From the NCBI RefSeq assembly GCF_948329825.1, contig NZ_CAOJCM010000003.1, positions 434,001-498,000 of the forward strand: a stretch of 64,000 bases of DNA, read 5' to 3'. Positions 46,467 through 55,709 of the stretch are shown one piece after another. The number at the start of each line of letters is the position of its first letter. Position 1 is the first letter of the stretch. Under the pieces are notes generated by a model. It worked only from the letters and a program-made list of their open reading frames with translations. It did not search any database and was not told the DNA's origin. A program made the translations under genes and the position numbers. The DNA comes from Paenibacillus sp. JJ-100 (GTDB lineage: Bacteria; Bacillota; Bacilli; Paenibacillales; Paenibacillaceae).

Positions 46467-47381
46467 ATGAGCCAGAAAGAGTCCAGCATCACATCTCTGA
46501 TTTCAGCATTTGCCCGAGCCTATCATGTGGAACATGATAAACCACTCATTTTTAATGATGTTGTAGCCAGGAAGCTAATCACCGCGCAAGAGTTTGCAGA
46601 TATTGGAGCGAACATGGCTCAAGGCATACATTTCTTCCACCCGGATGCCGATCGTCAGTTCGGCGGAGACCCGGAGCAGATTTTAAAATGGATCACTCAG
46701 GTCCAGTTGTCCCCGATAACACTGGCTCGTTCTGCGTATAGTGAGCAGGTGATACTGCAGGAAGCGGTATTGGGAGTGAAGCAAGTGATTATTCTTGGCG
46801 CAGGCATGGATACGTTTGCGATTAGACATCCGGAACTGGAGCACACACTGGACATCATTGAGGTGGATCTTCCACCCGCACAAAAGCTCAAGAAGGAACG
46901 CTTGCAACAGGCAGAGCTGGTGATTCCGCGTAATCTTCATTTTGTTCCTATGGATTTTACCTATGAAGTTATTCATACAGATTTTAAGAGTGAAGTCTGG
47001 AAGAATGTGAAAACCTTGTTTACATTGCTTGGTGTTTCGTATTATCTGTCCAAAGACGACCTGTTCCGGTTGATCCATAACGCCTTTTCAGACCTTCCCG
47101 CTGGAAGCTCAATCGTATTTGACTATGCGGATGAGTACCTCTATGAGGAGAAGGGCTACTATAATCGGGTTGAAAACATGGTCAAGATGGCTGCAATGGG
47201 CGGTGAACCGATGACATCCTGTTTTACGTATGCGGAACTGGAACAGCTGCTAGAGCAAGCAGGGCTTCTCATCTATGAGCATCTCACACCAGAAGATGTA
47301 CAAGCGCGTTATTTTAGTCAACGAACAGATAATTTGTCCGCCTTCGAAACCATACATTTGATTCATGCTGTGAAAAAGTAA
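46467..47381 (+). CDS. LCM/PPM-type SAM-dependent methyltransferase
   Basis: 304 residues of the leucine carboxyl methyltransferase/polyketide-pathway methyltransferase family. SAM-binding motif I is VIILGAGMDTFAIRHP (about 107-122), followed by the acidic IIEVDLPPAQK and GVSYYLSKDDLFRLI. These enzymes often O-methylate carboxylates in secondary metabolism; YktD of B. subtilis is a similar stand-alone member. ACGGGAGGAAAC supports ATG 46467. It has its own strong promoter, an operator-like dyad and an attenuator-like hairpin, all unusual for a housekeeping gene. Confidence 0.87.
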   Translation: MSQKESSITSLISAFARAYHVEHDKPLIFNDVVARKLITAQEFADIGANMAQGIHFFHPDADRQFGGDPEQILKWITQVQLSPITLARSAYSEQVILQEAVLGVKQVIILGAGMDTFAIRHPELEHTLDIIEVDLPPAQKLKKERLQQAELVIPRNLHFVPMDFTYEVIHTDFKSEVWKNVKTLFTLLGVSYYLSKDDLFRLIHNAFSDLPAGSSIVFDYADEYLYEEKGYYNRVENMVKMAAMGGEPMTSCFTYAELEQLLEQAGLLIYEHLTPEDVQARYFSQRTDNLSAFETIHLIHAVKK

Positions 47382-47673
47382 AGCTGATTCATTACAAGCT
47401 ATAATCATTTCCACCATTAGGCTTGCTTTATAAGGAGCGTTGCTTTTAATCTTAAATCAGAAGGCTTAGTAGAAGCCAAGGTTGAGAGTTCTCCTATATA
47501 GCAAGCCATCTCCTCTCGTGTAACATCTAAGTTGTAAGTTGTAAGTTAATGTTTTGCTAATAAGTCTACTGCTTCGAAAGTAAAGTTGGAAACGTATTGA
47601 ATATGTTGTTGTTTTCTGTCAAAATCAAATAAAATGGTTGAAATCGCTATCACTAGCGACTATAATGATAATG

Positions 47674-47687
47674 TCGAAACGTTTCAA
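47674..47687. promoter_or_regulatory. LacI-family operator (one mismatch)
   Basis: TCGAAACGTTTCAA, one change from the perfect palindrome at 47835. Its centre CG and AAACG/CGTTT arms are typical of LacI/CcpA sites. Confidence 0.65.
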
Positions 47688-47834
47688 TCTGTTACGTAGA
47701 GCAGAGTTGTCAACATTTATCTGTATATGATAAGTCTAATTTGATCATGAATAAGCAGATGATGACTACAGTTTTGTTTGTACACTGGCAGAGAGATAGG
47801 AAGATTGAGCGTGGATTATTTTTTTGGAAACACC

Positions 47835-47848
47835 TCGAAACGTTTCGA
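47835..47848. promoter_or_regulatory. LacI-family operator
   Basis: TCGAAACGTTTCGA, a perfect 14-base palindrome about 185 bases upstream of the LacI gene; likely autoregulatory. Confidence 0.78.
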
Positions 47849-48032
47849 TTATTAAGATGAAAACAGCTCAGCATTAAGCAAAGAGTTCATAATAAGAGAA
47901 GAACCAAAGCATAATTTAGAAGTAATCTGAACACCACAAAATATATGCAATACAAATGAACCGTAACTATAATGGACACAGAATAGGACGAAGTAGTAAC
48001 GGATGAGATAAGCAAGAAGGAGCGAATGAGGA

Positions 48033-49046
48033 ATGGCAACGATCAAGGATGTGGCTAAGCTGGCGGGTGTGGCGCTCTCCACTGCCTCCTATGCACTGAA
48101 CGGTGACAGCAAGGTTAGTGCCAAAACGAAAGCGAAGGTGCTTGAGGCAGCACGGGAACTGAATTACCGTAAAAACGGCTTTGCCATGGATCTGAAACGA
48201 AGCCGGACAAATACCATTGCACTGATTCTGACGGATTTGTCGGGACCCTATTATTCGGAACTCATTCGCAGTGTGCAGGATGTGGCGCTGGCGAACGGAT
48301 ATGATCTGATTGCATGCAGTTCGATGGGTGGGGGAGATTCCACGGCTGTTCGTTTTTTACGTGAAAAAAGAGTAGACGGAGCCATTGTATTGGCCCAGAA
48401 CATTCATGATGACATTCTAGTGGAATCAGCCGGATCACGCTTCCCGATTATTGTTATGGACCGGCCGCTTACGGGTGACCATCTGGTTAACGTTCTGGTC
48501 GATGGCGAGCAAGGAGGATATCTGGCAACCCGTCGTTTGATCAAAAGCGGTCATGAGGACATTGCTTATATCAGTGGACCTTCCAATTCATATGACAATG
48601 CGCTACGTTACCAGGGATTTCTGCGTGCGATGAGGGAAGCAGGGCTTGCAGAGAAGTCCAAGTGGCGTCTGAACGGCAATTTTGTGCGTGAAGGCGGCTT
48701 CAGTGCAACCAAGATGATGATCATGCAGGGAGAGCTTCCATCTGCTGTGTTTTATGGGAATGACGAGATGGCTCTTGGCGGCCTGAAGGCATTTGAAGAG
48801 AGCAATATCTCGGTGCCGGGAGACATTTCCGTTATCGGCTTCGATGATATTCAGCTATCGGAATATGTCACTCCGCCGCTTACCACGATTCGCCAACCAA
48901 AGCATGAAGCCGGATCACTCGCTGCCCATCTACTATTCCAGATGTTGAACGGAGAAACGGTTAATCCTGCCTATACGTTAACCATTGATCTGGTGGAGCG
49001 CGGTTCTGTAGGTTCTCCGCGAAGTATCTCAGGAAATAATGGTTAG
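48033..49046 (+). CDS. LacI family transcriptional regulator
   Basis: 337 residues. The N-terminal helix-turn-helix and hinge are canonical (MATIKDVAKLAGVALSTASY, then VSAKTKAKVLEAARELNY), followed by a periplasmic-binding-like effector domain starting NTIALILTDLSGPYYSELI. It lies directly before the GH94 phosphorylase gene, and both carry the same palindrome upstream, so it is the likely local regulator of beta-glucan use. AAGGAGCG supports ATG 48033. Confidence 0.93.
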   Translation: MATIKDVAKLAGVALSTASYALNGDSKVSAKTKAKVLEAARELNYRKNGFAMDLKRSRTNTIALILTDLSGPYYSELIRSVQDVALANGYDLIACSSMGGGDSTAVRFLREKRVDGAIVLAQNIHDDILVESAGSRFPIIVMDRPLTGDHLVNVLVDGEQGGYLATRRLIKSGHEDIAYISGPSNSYDNALRYQGFLRAMREAGLAEKSKWRLNGNFVREGGFSATKMMIMQGELPSAVFYGNDEMALGGLKAFEESNISVPGDISVIGFDDIQLSEYVTPPLTTIRQPKHEAGSLAAHLLFQMLNGETVNPAYTLTIDLVERGSVGSPRSISGNNG

Positions 49047-49322
49047 TTTGGTTACTGAGAAGTCACAGGTATGCCGCGTTTAAGTGGACAACACACATAG
49101 AGCGGTCGATGTACGAGGATGTCGGATGTACAGGTACACCACAACATGAGGACAATGGATGTGACTAGGAATTTTCATATGCATCAAGACCGGGCTAGTG
49201 TGAATACATAAAGGTTAAGCGCGGTCTGCATGTGAATAGGATTTGTTATGTACACAAGGGTTATCGTTGGAGCAGGTTCGAAAAGAACCGTTCAAAAGGA
49301 GCCTTATTCTTTTACAACAAAA
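49047..49322. other. Leader between the LacI regulator and the phosphorylase
   Basis: About 280 bases with no supported gene; the third operator closes it at 49323. Confidence 0.35.
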
Positions 49323-49336
49323 TCGAAACGTTTCGA
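49323..49336. promoter_or_regulatory. LacI-family operator before the GH94 gene
   Basis: TCGAAACGTTTCGA, identical to the site at 47835, placed 38 bases before ATG 49374 where it would block transcription of the phosphorylase gene. Confidence 0.82.
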
Positions 49337-49373
49337 ATTTAGGTAATAAACTAAATTAAGGAGTGATTGTGAG

Positions 49374-52300
49374 ATGGCAACAATTTTGAATGAAACGATT
49401 CGCTTGGCAGCCGGAGAAGTCACATTTACCTTTTTGAGCAGTGGAGACTTGGCTCAGGCAACTTCCGGTACAACCATGCTGAACCAACTGATTAGCAATC
49501 CGGTTGATGGGTCGATGAACAATCTGTATCTGCGCGTACATGAGAATGGAGAGATTCATTCGTTCCCGATGCTCGGCGTACATTCCAACAGTCAAGTATC
49601 AAAGAGCAGATTTCATGGGGACCGTCAACTGATCTGGAAAGGTAGCGTTCAGCCTAAACAAGCCGGAGAAGCGATTAACTATCAGGTGGTATTTACGCTT
49701 GCGCCGCAAGGGATCTGGTTCTGGGATGTGAAGATTACCGGACAACAACAGCGTATTGATGTCGTGTATGGACAAGATGTAGGATTGGCCGATCCGGGAG
49801 CTGTTCGCAGCAATGAAGCCTATCTGTCACAATACATTGACCACACCGTATTTGAAGATGATGCGAAGGGATATGTCGTATGCTCGCGTCAGAATCAGCC
49901 ACAAAGCGGAGCATTCCCTTACATGCAGCAAGGTTCCTTGACCAAAGCGGTCGGTTATTCCACAGATGGATTCCAGTTCTTCGGACTGTCTTATAAAGAA
50001 ACGAATCAACCCGAAAGTCTGAGCCGCCCGTCACTAGCCAATGAGATTTATCAGTACGAGTTTGCTTATACTGCACTGCAATCCAAGCTTATGGAGCTGA
50101 ACGGTGAAGCAAAGGTTGTCTTCTACGGCTTGGCGAAGGCTAACCATGCATCGGATATTACAGCACTGGAGTTCGGGGATGAAGTTGCAACAGCGTGGAA
50201 CGACGTTCAGGCCATGGTAGCCGAAGAGGGGGATGTTCTTGATCAGGTGAAGCTTTCCTCGTCTTTAGGTGAGCCACTGGCAGCCCTTGATCTGACACAA
50301 GAAGAGATTAACGAGCTGTACCCTGATCGTCATCAGGAAGAACGTAGTGGGGATCAATTGTTGTCTTTCTTTACCGAATCTTACGAGCATATTGTCTTAA
50401 AAGCTAAAGAACTGTTGGTAGAACGCCCACACGGTCACATCCTGATGAGCGGCGGTAATGTGAAACTTGGAGCACAGGTAATTACAACCACATCGTATAT
50501 GTATGGGATGTTCAACTCACAGCTTGTGATCGGCAACACCAATTTTAATAAAATGATCAGTAATGCCCGCAATGCTTTGAACGTGCCGAAGACGGCCGGA
50601 CAACGCATCTATGTAGAGATCGATGGACAATATCGTCTGCTGACGATGCCGTCTCTGTTTGAGATTGGTTTTAACTATGCTCGCTGGATTTACAAAATGG
50701 AGTCCGATACGCTTATCGTGACCAACTATACTACGACGCATGCTACAGAAGTGCGCATGAACGTGCGCTCTACAAGTGGAAAGGCCTACCGTTATCTTGT
50801 GACGAACCAGATTACGATGAACGTGAACGAATACGAACATCCGATGCACATGGCACAGGAAGGCAACACACTGATCTTCAAGGCAGACCCGCAATCCCTG
50901 AGTGCAGGAACGTATCCAGAGCTGGAGTATCGATTGACCGTTGAAGGAGCCTCTGTACAAGCCGGGGACGAGACGTTACTTGCCAGCGGTGTTCGCAGTG
51001 GCTCTGCTTCGCTCGTCACGCTTCGTCTGGAAGAGAGTGCGGAATGGACACTGAAGGTACAAGGTGTACTGGAAGAGAATGCATCTGCCGATGCAGGTGC
51101 TGACGCAGCAATTTCAACTCTTTCTTTTGAAGAAGAAGTGCAGGCATACCGTGAGTTCTTTGCAGGTGTTATGAATGGATTCCGATTGTCTCGTGGCAAA
51201 AGCCAGGGTGCGGAAGATTTGTTCAAAGTCAACGCACTTGCTTGGTGGTACACCCACAATATGCTGGTTCACTACTCTGTACCTCACGGTCTGGAGCAAT
51301 ACGGCGGCGCAGCATGGGGTACACGTGATGTGTGCCAGGGCCCGGTGGAGTACTTCATGGCCACTCAGAAATATGAGCAAGTTCGCGATATTATCAAAAT
51401 GGTCTACACGCACCAATACGAAGATGATGGTAACTGGCCGCAATGGTTTATGTTTGACAAATACTTTGCCATTCAGCAAGAAGAGAGCCATGGGGATATC
51501 ATCGTATGGCCGCTGAAAGTGCTGGCAGATTACCTGACGGCTACGCGCGATTATGCCATCTTGGGTGAAAAAGTGCCTTACACGGTTAAACATAGCTTTG
51601 GATTCACAGAAGAGACTGCAACGGTATTGCATCACGCCAAAAAACAGATCGAATATATCCGTGCACATTTCTTGCACGATACGTTCCTGTCCTCCTACGG
51701 AGATGGCGACTGGGATGATACCCTCCAGCCAGCCAATGCACAGCTCAAGCAATACATGGTGAGCAGCTGGACAGTAGCACTGACGTATCAGTCCATGAAC
51801 GTGCTGTCACAAGCTTTGAAAGCCAAAGACGAAGCGTTTGCACAGGAGCTTACCGAACTGGCACAGGGCATCCGTGAGGACTTCATCCGTTATATGCTTA
51901 GCACAGACGTCATTCCAGGCTTTGTGTACATGGAAGAGGCAGACCAGGCGAAGCTGATGCTGCACCCAACAGACACGGAGACAGGTATCCAATACCGCCT
52001 GCTACCAATGACACGCAGCATGATTGGTGAATTGCTCAATGCGGAACAAGCGGAGTCACATTATGCGCTCATTCGTGAGCAATTCCTGTGCCCGGATGGG
52101 GTTCGTCTGATGAACCGTCCAGCGCAATATGCAGGTGGAGTGAGCACACATTTCAAACGTGCAGAGCAAGCGTCTAACTTCGGACGTGAGATCGGTTTGC
52201 AATACGTGCATGCTCACATTCGTTACGTGGAAGCGATGGCGAAGCTTGGTAAGACGGATCAGGTGTGGAACGGTCTGGCGATGATCAACCCGGTTGGCAT

Positions 52301-52775
52301 CCGCGAGGTTGTGCCTAACGCAGAGATTCGTCAAGCGAATGCATACTTCAGCAGTTCGGACGGGAAGTTTAACACGCGTTACGAGGCTCAAGAGCATTTT
52401 GACCAGCTCCGTAAAGGTACGGTACAGGTGAAAGGCGGATGGAGAATCTACTCCAGCGGCCCTGGGATCTACATGAATCAGCTAATCTCGAATGCTTTGG
52501 GTATTCGTCAGGAAGGCGGTAATCTGGTGATTGACCCGGTATTGCCAGCTGATCTGGACGGAATGCAGTTTGAATTCGAATATGCAGGAGAGCCGGTGAC
52601 GTTTATCTACCACCTGAGCGAGGGGGTTGTCAGCCGGGTAAGGGTGAATGGCAGAGAGGTTCAAGGCGAGCGTACAGCGAACCGCTATCGCCAAGGTGGG
52701 ATAAGCATTTCACTGGATGCATTTAAGCAGGCTAGCGGTGCGTCAGACCGCACAATTGTAGATATTTATATGTGA
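49374..52775 (+). CDS. GH94 family glycoside phosphorylase, 1,2-beta-oligoglucan-type size
   Basis: 1133 residues. A beta-sandwich N-terminal region (about 1-600) precedes an (alpha/alpha)6 barrel. The barrel has WGTRDVCQGPVEYFMATQ (about 645-660), NWPQWFMFDKY and the catalytic-acid motif GDGDWDDTLQP (about 775-785). GH94 enzymes phosphorolyse beta-glucosides (cellobiose, laminaribiose, cyclic or linear beta-1,2-glucans). The long form of about 1100 residues is like 1,2-beta-oligoglucan phosphorylase. The neighbouring LacI gene and shared operators suggest induction by a glucan fragment. No transporter or glucosidase is adjacent. TAAGGAG supports ATG 49374. Confidence 0.88.
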   Translation: MATILNETIRLAAGEVTFTFLSSGDLAQATSGTTMLNQLISNPVDGSMNNLYLRVHENGEIHSFPMLGVHSNSQVSKSRFHGDRQLIWKGSVQPKQAGEAINYQVVFTLAPQGIWFWDVKITGQQQRIDVVYGQDVGLADPGAVRSNEAYLSQYIDHTVFEDDAKGYVVCSRQNQPQSGAFPYMQQGSLTKAVGYSTDGFQFFGLSYKETNQPESLSRPSLANEIYQYEFAYTALQSKLMELNGEAKVVFYGLAKANHASDITALEFGDEVATAWNDVQAMVAEEGDVLDQVKLSSSLGEPLAALDLTQEEINELYPDRHQEERSGDQLLSFFTESYEHIVLKAKELLVERPHGHILMSGGNVKLGAQVITTTSYMYGMFNSQLVIGNTNFNKMISNARNALNVPKTAGQRIYVEIDGQYRLLTMPSLFEIGFNYARWIYKMESDTLIVTNYTTTHATEVRMNVRSTSGKAYRYLVTNQITMNVNEYEHPMHMAQEGNTLIFKADPQSLSAGTYPELEYRLTVEGASVQAGDETLLASGVRSGSASLVTLRLEESAEWTLKVQGVLEENASADAGADAAISTLSFEEEVQAYREFFAGVMNGFRLSRGKSQGAEDLFKVNALAWWYTHNMLVHYSVPHGLEQYGGAAWGTRDVCQGPVEYFMATQKYEQVRDIIKMVYTHQYEDDGNWPQWFMFDKYFAIQQEESHGDIIVWPLKVLADYLTATRDYAILGEKVPYTVKHSFGFTEETATVLHHAKKQIEYIRAHFLHDTFLSSYGDGDWDDTLQPANAQLKQYMVSSWTVALTYQSMNVLSQALKAKDEAFAQELTELAQGIREDFIRYMLSTDVIPGFVYMEEADQAKLMLHPTDTETGIQYRLLPMTRSMIGELLNAEQAESHYALIREQFLCPDGVRLMNRPAQYAGGVSTHFKRAEQASNFGREIGLQYVHAHIRYVEAMAKLGKTDQVWNGLAMINPVGIREVVPNAEIRQANAYFSSSDGKFNTRYEAQEHFDQLRKGTVQVKGGWRIYSSGPGIYMNQLISNALGIRQEGGNLVIDPVLPADLDGMQFEFEYAGEPVTFIYHLSEGVVSRVRVNGREVQGERTANRYRQGGISISLDAFKQASGASDRTIVDIYM

Positions 52776-52781
52776 GTTCAT

Positions 52782-52803
52782 CCATTGCTGTACGCAGCAA
52801 TGG
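52782..52803. repeat. Small hairpin after the phosphorylase
   Basis: CCATTGCTG, loop TACG, CAGCAATGG: perfect arms, no T run. It immediately precedes the terminator. Confidence 0.6.
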
Positions 52804-52812
52804 GCCAAGCCT

Positions 52813-52851
52813 AAAGGGCTAACCTTCTTTCGCAGGGTTGGCCCTTTTGTA
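52813..52851 (+). terminator. Intrinsic terminator after the phosphorylase
   Basis: AAAGGGCTAACC pairs with GGTTGGCCCTTT (one G-T pair) and is followed by TTGT. Confidence 0.8.
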
Positions 52852-52897
52852 TAACTTTTTGTATAACCGATAGTTACGATGTGGGCTGTTGCGTAGA

Positions 52898-53971
52898 CTA
52901 TCGCACCGGAAACGCTAATACGGTGTGCAGTAATTCATTATGCCGTATGTACTTCGTCTCGTAGCCTAGGTGACTCAGCCAGCGGCACAGTTCGCTAAGC
53001 AATGAGAAATGGCGCTCGCGCAATGCTCGCTGCTGTTCTGCATCTCCAGCTGTGGCAGCGTGACTGCTATATGCGACACGGTGGTCAGAATCGGTGAACA
53101 TGAGATCAGTGAGACAGATTCTGCTCGTTGAAGTAGTTTTGAGCACACGTTGTATCTCTTCCAAAGCAAGGTATTGCTGATCTGGACCAAGATGATGAAA
53201 GGCAAAACTGGATACCACGAAGTCAAAGGACTGGTCGGCAAAAGGTAGCGCCAGAAAATTACCGAGCTTCACCTGCATCTGCGGATATTTCTTACGGCAA
53301 TTACGTAACATTTCACGCGACTGATCGATTCCGGTCATGATTGCACCTTTGTCCAGCATTTTGCCAGCCAGATTGCCTGTTCCGGTCCCGATATCCAAGC
53401 CCACCTCACCAATTACAGGAGAAATCCACTGCGCAGTCTGTTCCAAAGCTTCGTCATAATTATGGTACAGATTGAAAGGTTTGTCCGCTGTATTCCCTTC
53501 CGCTTGCACACGCTGGTCATGGATTGCCGCCTGTCTGTCATAATTCCAGCGGTCATGCCAGTTCTGCCGAGCTTCACGCAGACGGCGTGCGCTACCTGCC
53601 AGATCGTGAAGATAGCTGACATCAAGTGCTCCATCCTGGCGGTTCAGATCGATCATGCGCTGGGTTGTATCCATCATGCGTTTCAGTTCGACCCACTGGG
53701 CATACATTACTGCTTGCTGTAGCTCTAGATATTCCTCTAGTCCCTGCTGGTTACCCTGATCAATCTCAGCGAGCGCATGGGTAATATCCTGTAATGACAT
53801 GCCAATTTCACGCAGTGCTGCGATCGTCTGCAAGCGCCATATATCATTTTCTGTATAGACACGATATCCGTTGCCAGACTGCTTGGCAGGCCGAATTAAT
53901 CCTTTTTCCTCATAAAAGCGAATGGCTCTGGCCGATATTCCCAGACGGGATGCGGCTTCTTTGATATTCAA
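52898..53971 (-). CDS. MerR regulator fused to a SAM-dependent methyltransferase
   Basis: 357 residues. A MerR-type winged helix at the N-terminus (MNIKEAASRLGISARAIRFY, then KGLIRPAKQSGNGYRVY) and coiled dimerisation helix (about 70-110) are fused to a class-I methyltransferase domain (about 170-300). That domain has motif I GLDIGTGTGNLAGKML, an acidic motif (TGIDQSREML) and FDFVVSSFAFHHLGP. The start is TTG 53971 after GGAGGTG; the frame extends to 54025, but those residues come before the promoter-like region. A ligand or substrate sensed by the MerR half may be the molecule methylated. It has no co-directional neighbours. Confidence 0.87.
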   Translation of the reverse strand: MNIKEAASRLGISARAIRFYEEKGLIRPAKQSGNGYRVYTENDIWRLQTIAALREIGMSLQDITHALAEIDQGNQQGLEEYLELQQAVMYAQWVELKRMMDTTQRMIDLNRQDGALDVSYLHDLAGSARRLREARQNWHDRWNYDRQAAIHDQRVQAEGNTADKPFNLYHNYDEALEQTAQWISPVIGEVGLDIGTGTGNLAGKMLDKGAIMTGIDQSREMLRNCRKKYPQMQVKLGNFLALPFADQSFDFVVSSFAFHHLGPDQQYLALEEIQRVLKTTSTSRICLTDLMFTDSDHRVAYSSHAATAGDAEQQRALRERHFSLLSELCRWLSHLGYETKYIRHNELLHTVLAFPVR

Positions 53972-54185
53972 TCCGGTGCACCTCCGTACCTTATAGAACC
54001 GTTTTAAGACATGATGATAATGCAATCAGTATAAACCATGACGTAACGACAAGGTGAAGTGGTTTTTTTGCTGTTCGCAATGATCGAGTTTCGCAGTTTA
54101 GTGGAATCGAAGCAGAATTTTAGTCCACGTGATGGCTATGCTACAATACATAGAAAGAATGAGGTACACGAAAGGTTGAATTGGC

Positions 54186-54683
54186 ATGCTTACCAGTCAT
54201 ACGTATCAGATCCGTCCTTCCGAGATGAGGGATGCAGACCAACTGATGGAGCTAGATATGCTGGTCTGGAATGCATCCACCTCGCCCGCACCGATGCAAT
54301 GGCGATCCAGACAGCAGTATCTGCAATATTGCCCACCAGGTAGTCAATTGATTGCTGTACAGCAGGAACGGGTATGCGGATACGTCGGCTTTCATCCCCC
54401 CACAGGGATGCCTGTGAACCGCCATGTATACGAGATTCATATCGCTGTACACCCTGAATTTCGCCGATCTGGTGTGGCAACGGCTCTAATGAAAGCCATG
54501 AAGACATATGCGAAGGAACAGGCCATCCGCAAACTCAGATTGCGTGTGCTATCAAGCAATCCGGGAGCGGTTGCTTTCTATGAACAATGCGGATTTATAA
54601 CCGAAGGCAGGCTTGTATCCGAATTTCGAATTCATGGCCGAGATGTAGATGATATTTTGATGGCTTATTTTGTTGAGGCATAG
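54186..54683 (+). CDS. GNAT family N-acetyltransferase
   Basis: 165 residues of the GNAT fold with acetyl-CoA motif VHPEFRRSGVATALMKAM (about residues 90-107) and C-terminal LRVLSSNPGAVAFYEQCGF. It is closest to general small-molecule/antibiotic GNATs with a MLTSHTYQIRPSEMRDADQ start. GAAAGG about 12 bases before ATG 54186. Substrate unknown. Confidence 0.88.
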   Translation: MLTSHTYQIRPSEMRDADQLMELDMLVWNASTSPAPMQWRSRQQYLQYCPPGSQLIAVQQERVCGYVGFHPPTGMPVNRHVYEIHIAVHPEFRRSGVATALMKAMKTYAKEQAIRKLRLRVLSSNPGAVAFYEQCGFITEGRLVSEFRIHGRDVDDILMAYFVEA

Positions 54684-54736
54684 GCAGTGAGATCGTAGTT
54701 GTGAGGCAACCATAACTTGGCTAAGGAGGAATAACG

Positions 54737-55525
54737 ATGGACATGGGGATTCGTGGTAAAAAAGCACTGGTGCTGGCCTCCAGCAGAGGCCTGGGCAAAG
54801 CGGTCGCGGCACAGCTGGCACTGGAAGGTGCGGATGTGATGCTGGCGAGCCGTAGCGGAGACAAACTGGCTCTAGTCCAAGAGGAGTTATTGGCGCTTGG
54901 CGGCGGTGGACATGTGGAATATTGTGCAACCGATGTAACCCGGAAGGAGGATATTACAGCACTCATTGAGAAGACGGTCGAGCATTTCGGTCACATTGAT
55001 ATTCTGGTCAACAATTCAGGCGGCCCTCCTGCGGGTACATTCGAGTCACTGTCAGATGAGGACTGGGAGCATGCTTTTGAACTGAATATGCTCAGTTATG
55101 TCAGATTAATTCGGGGTGTACTTCCATATATGAAGACAAGCGGTGGTCATATCGTCAACATTGCTTCTACCTCGGTGAAACAACCAATCCCGGGCCTGAT
55201 TCTGTCCAATACATTCCGTACGGGAGTATTTGGGCTGGCAAAAACATTATCTCAGGAACTAGCTCCTTACGGCATCCTGATCAACACTGTAGCCCCTGGG
55301 CGTATAGCTACAGACCGGATTCGTGAGCTGGATACGGCACGGGCAGAACAAAATGGGGTCAGTGAGGAAGAGATTGCCGAACAGTTCCGCAAAGAGATTC
55401 CACTGGGACGTTACGGTGAGCCGGAGGAATTTGCCAAAGCTGTCGTATTCCTGTTATCCGGAGCTAATTCCTATATTACCGGAACCTCATTGATTGTGGA
55501 TGGCGGCATGGTTCGTGCACTGTAG
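54737..55525 (+). CDS. Short-chain dehydrogenase/reductase with altered active site
   Basis: 262 residues with a Rossmann fold and nucleotide site ASSRGLGKAVA (about 14-24), NNSGGPP and the usual C-terminal VDGG. The canonical YxxxK catalytic pair is missing: the aligned positions are Ser157 and Arg161 (LSNTFRTGVFG), while Ser144 (NIAS) remains. Similar SDRs with LSN...R at this point exist in Bacilli and may use other chemistry or bind NAD(P) without turnover. GGAGGAAT precedes ATG 54737. Function unknown. Confidence 0.88.
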   Translation: MDMGIRGKKALVLASSRGLGKAVAAQLALEGADVMLASRSGDKLALVQEELLALGGGGHVEYCATDVTRKEDITALIEKTVEHFGHIDILVNNSGGPPAGTFESLSDEDWEHAFELNMLSYVRLIRGVLPYMKTSGGHIVNIASTSVKQPIPGLILSNTFRTGVFGLAKTLSQELAPYGILINTVAPGRIATDRIRELDTARAEQNGVSEEEIAEQFRKEIPLGRYGEPEEFAKAVVFLLSGANSYITGTSLIVDGGMVRAL

Positions 55526-55545
55526 CGATCTCTTAAAAAGAATAA

Positions 55546-55600
55546 GCCGCCACCCCCTCATCTGCGGCACCTATTGTCACAGAAGAGGGGGTAGCGGGTG
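55546..55600. terminator. Bidirectional hairpin between convergent genes
   Basis: CCGCCACCCCCTC pairs with GAGGGGGTAGCGG (about 55587-55599). Reading on the - strand it is followed by CTTATTCTTTTT, so it fits best as terminator of the GNAT gene on that strand. Confidence 0.65.
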
Positions 55601-55709
55601 AAAAGCTATAATAGCGAGTTATGAGTGATGAGTGATACGTTATGATGTACATTCATCCAATCATGAATTGAACGATAGATTCCTTTGTATAACCATTATG
55701 TAACACGTT

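Larger units (their letters stand above)
47382..48032. other. 650-base regulatory region upstream of the LacI gene
   Basis: No gene is supported here. It holds three head-to-tail copies of a 7-base unit (AAGTTGT-type) near 47530 and two TCGAAACGTTTCGA-type operators at 47674-47687 and 47835-47848. Confidence 0.5.
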
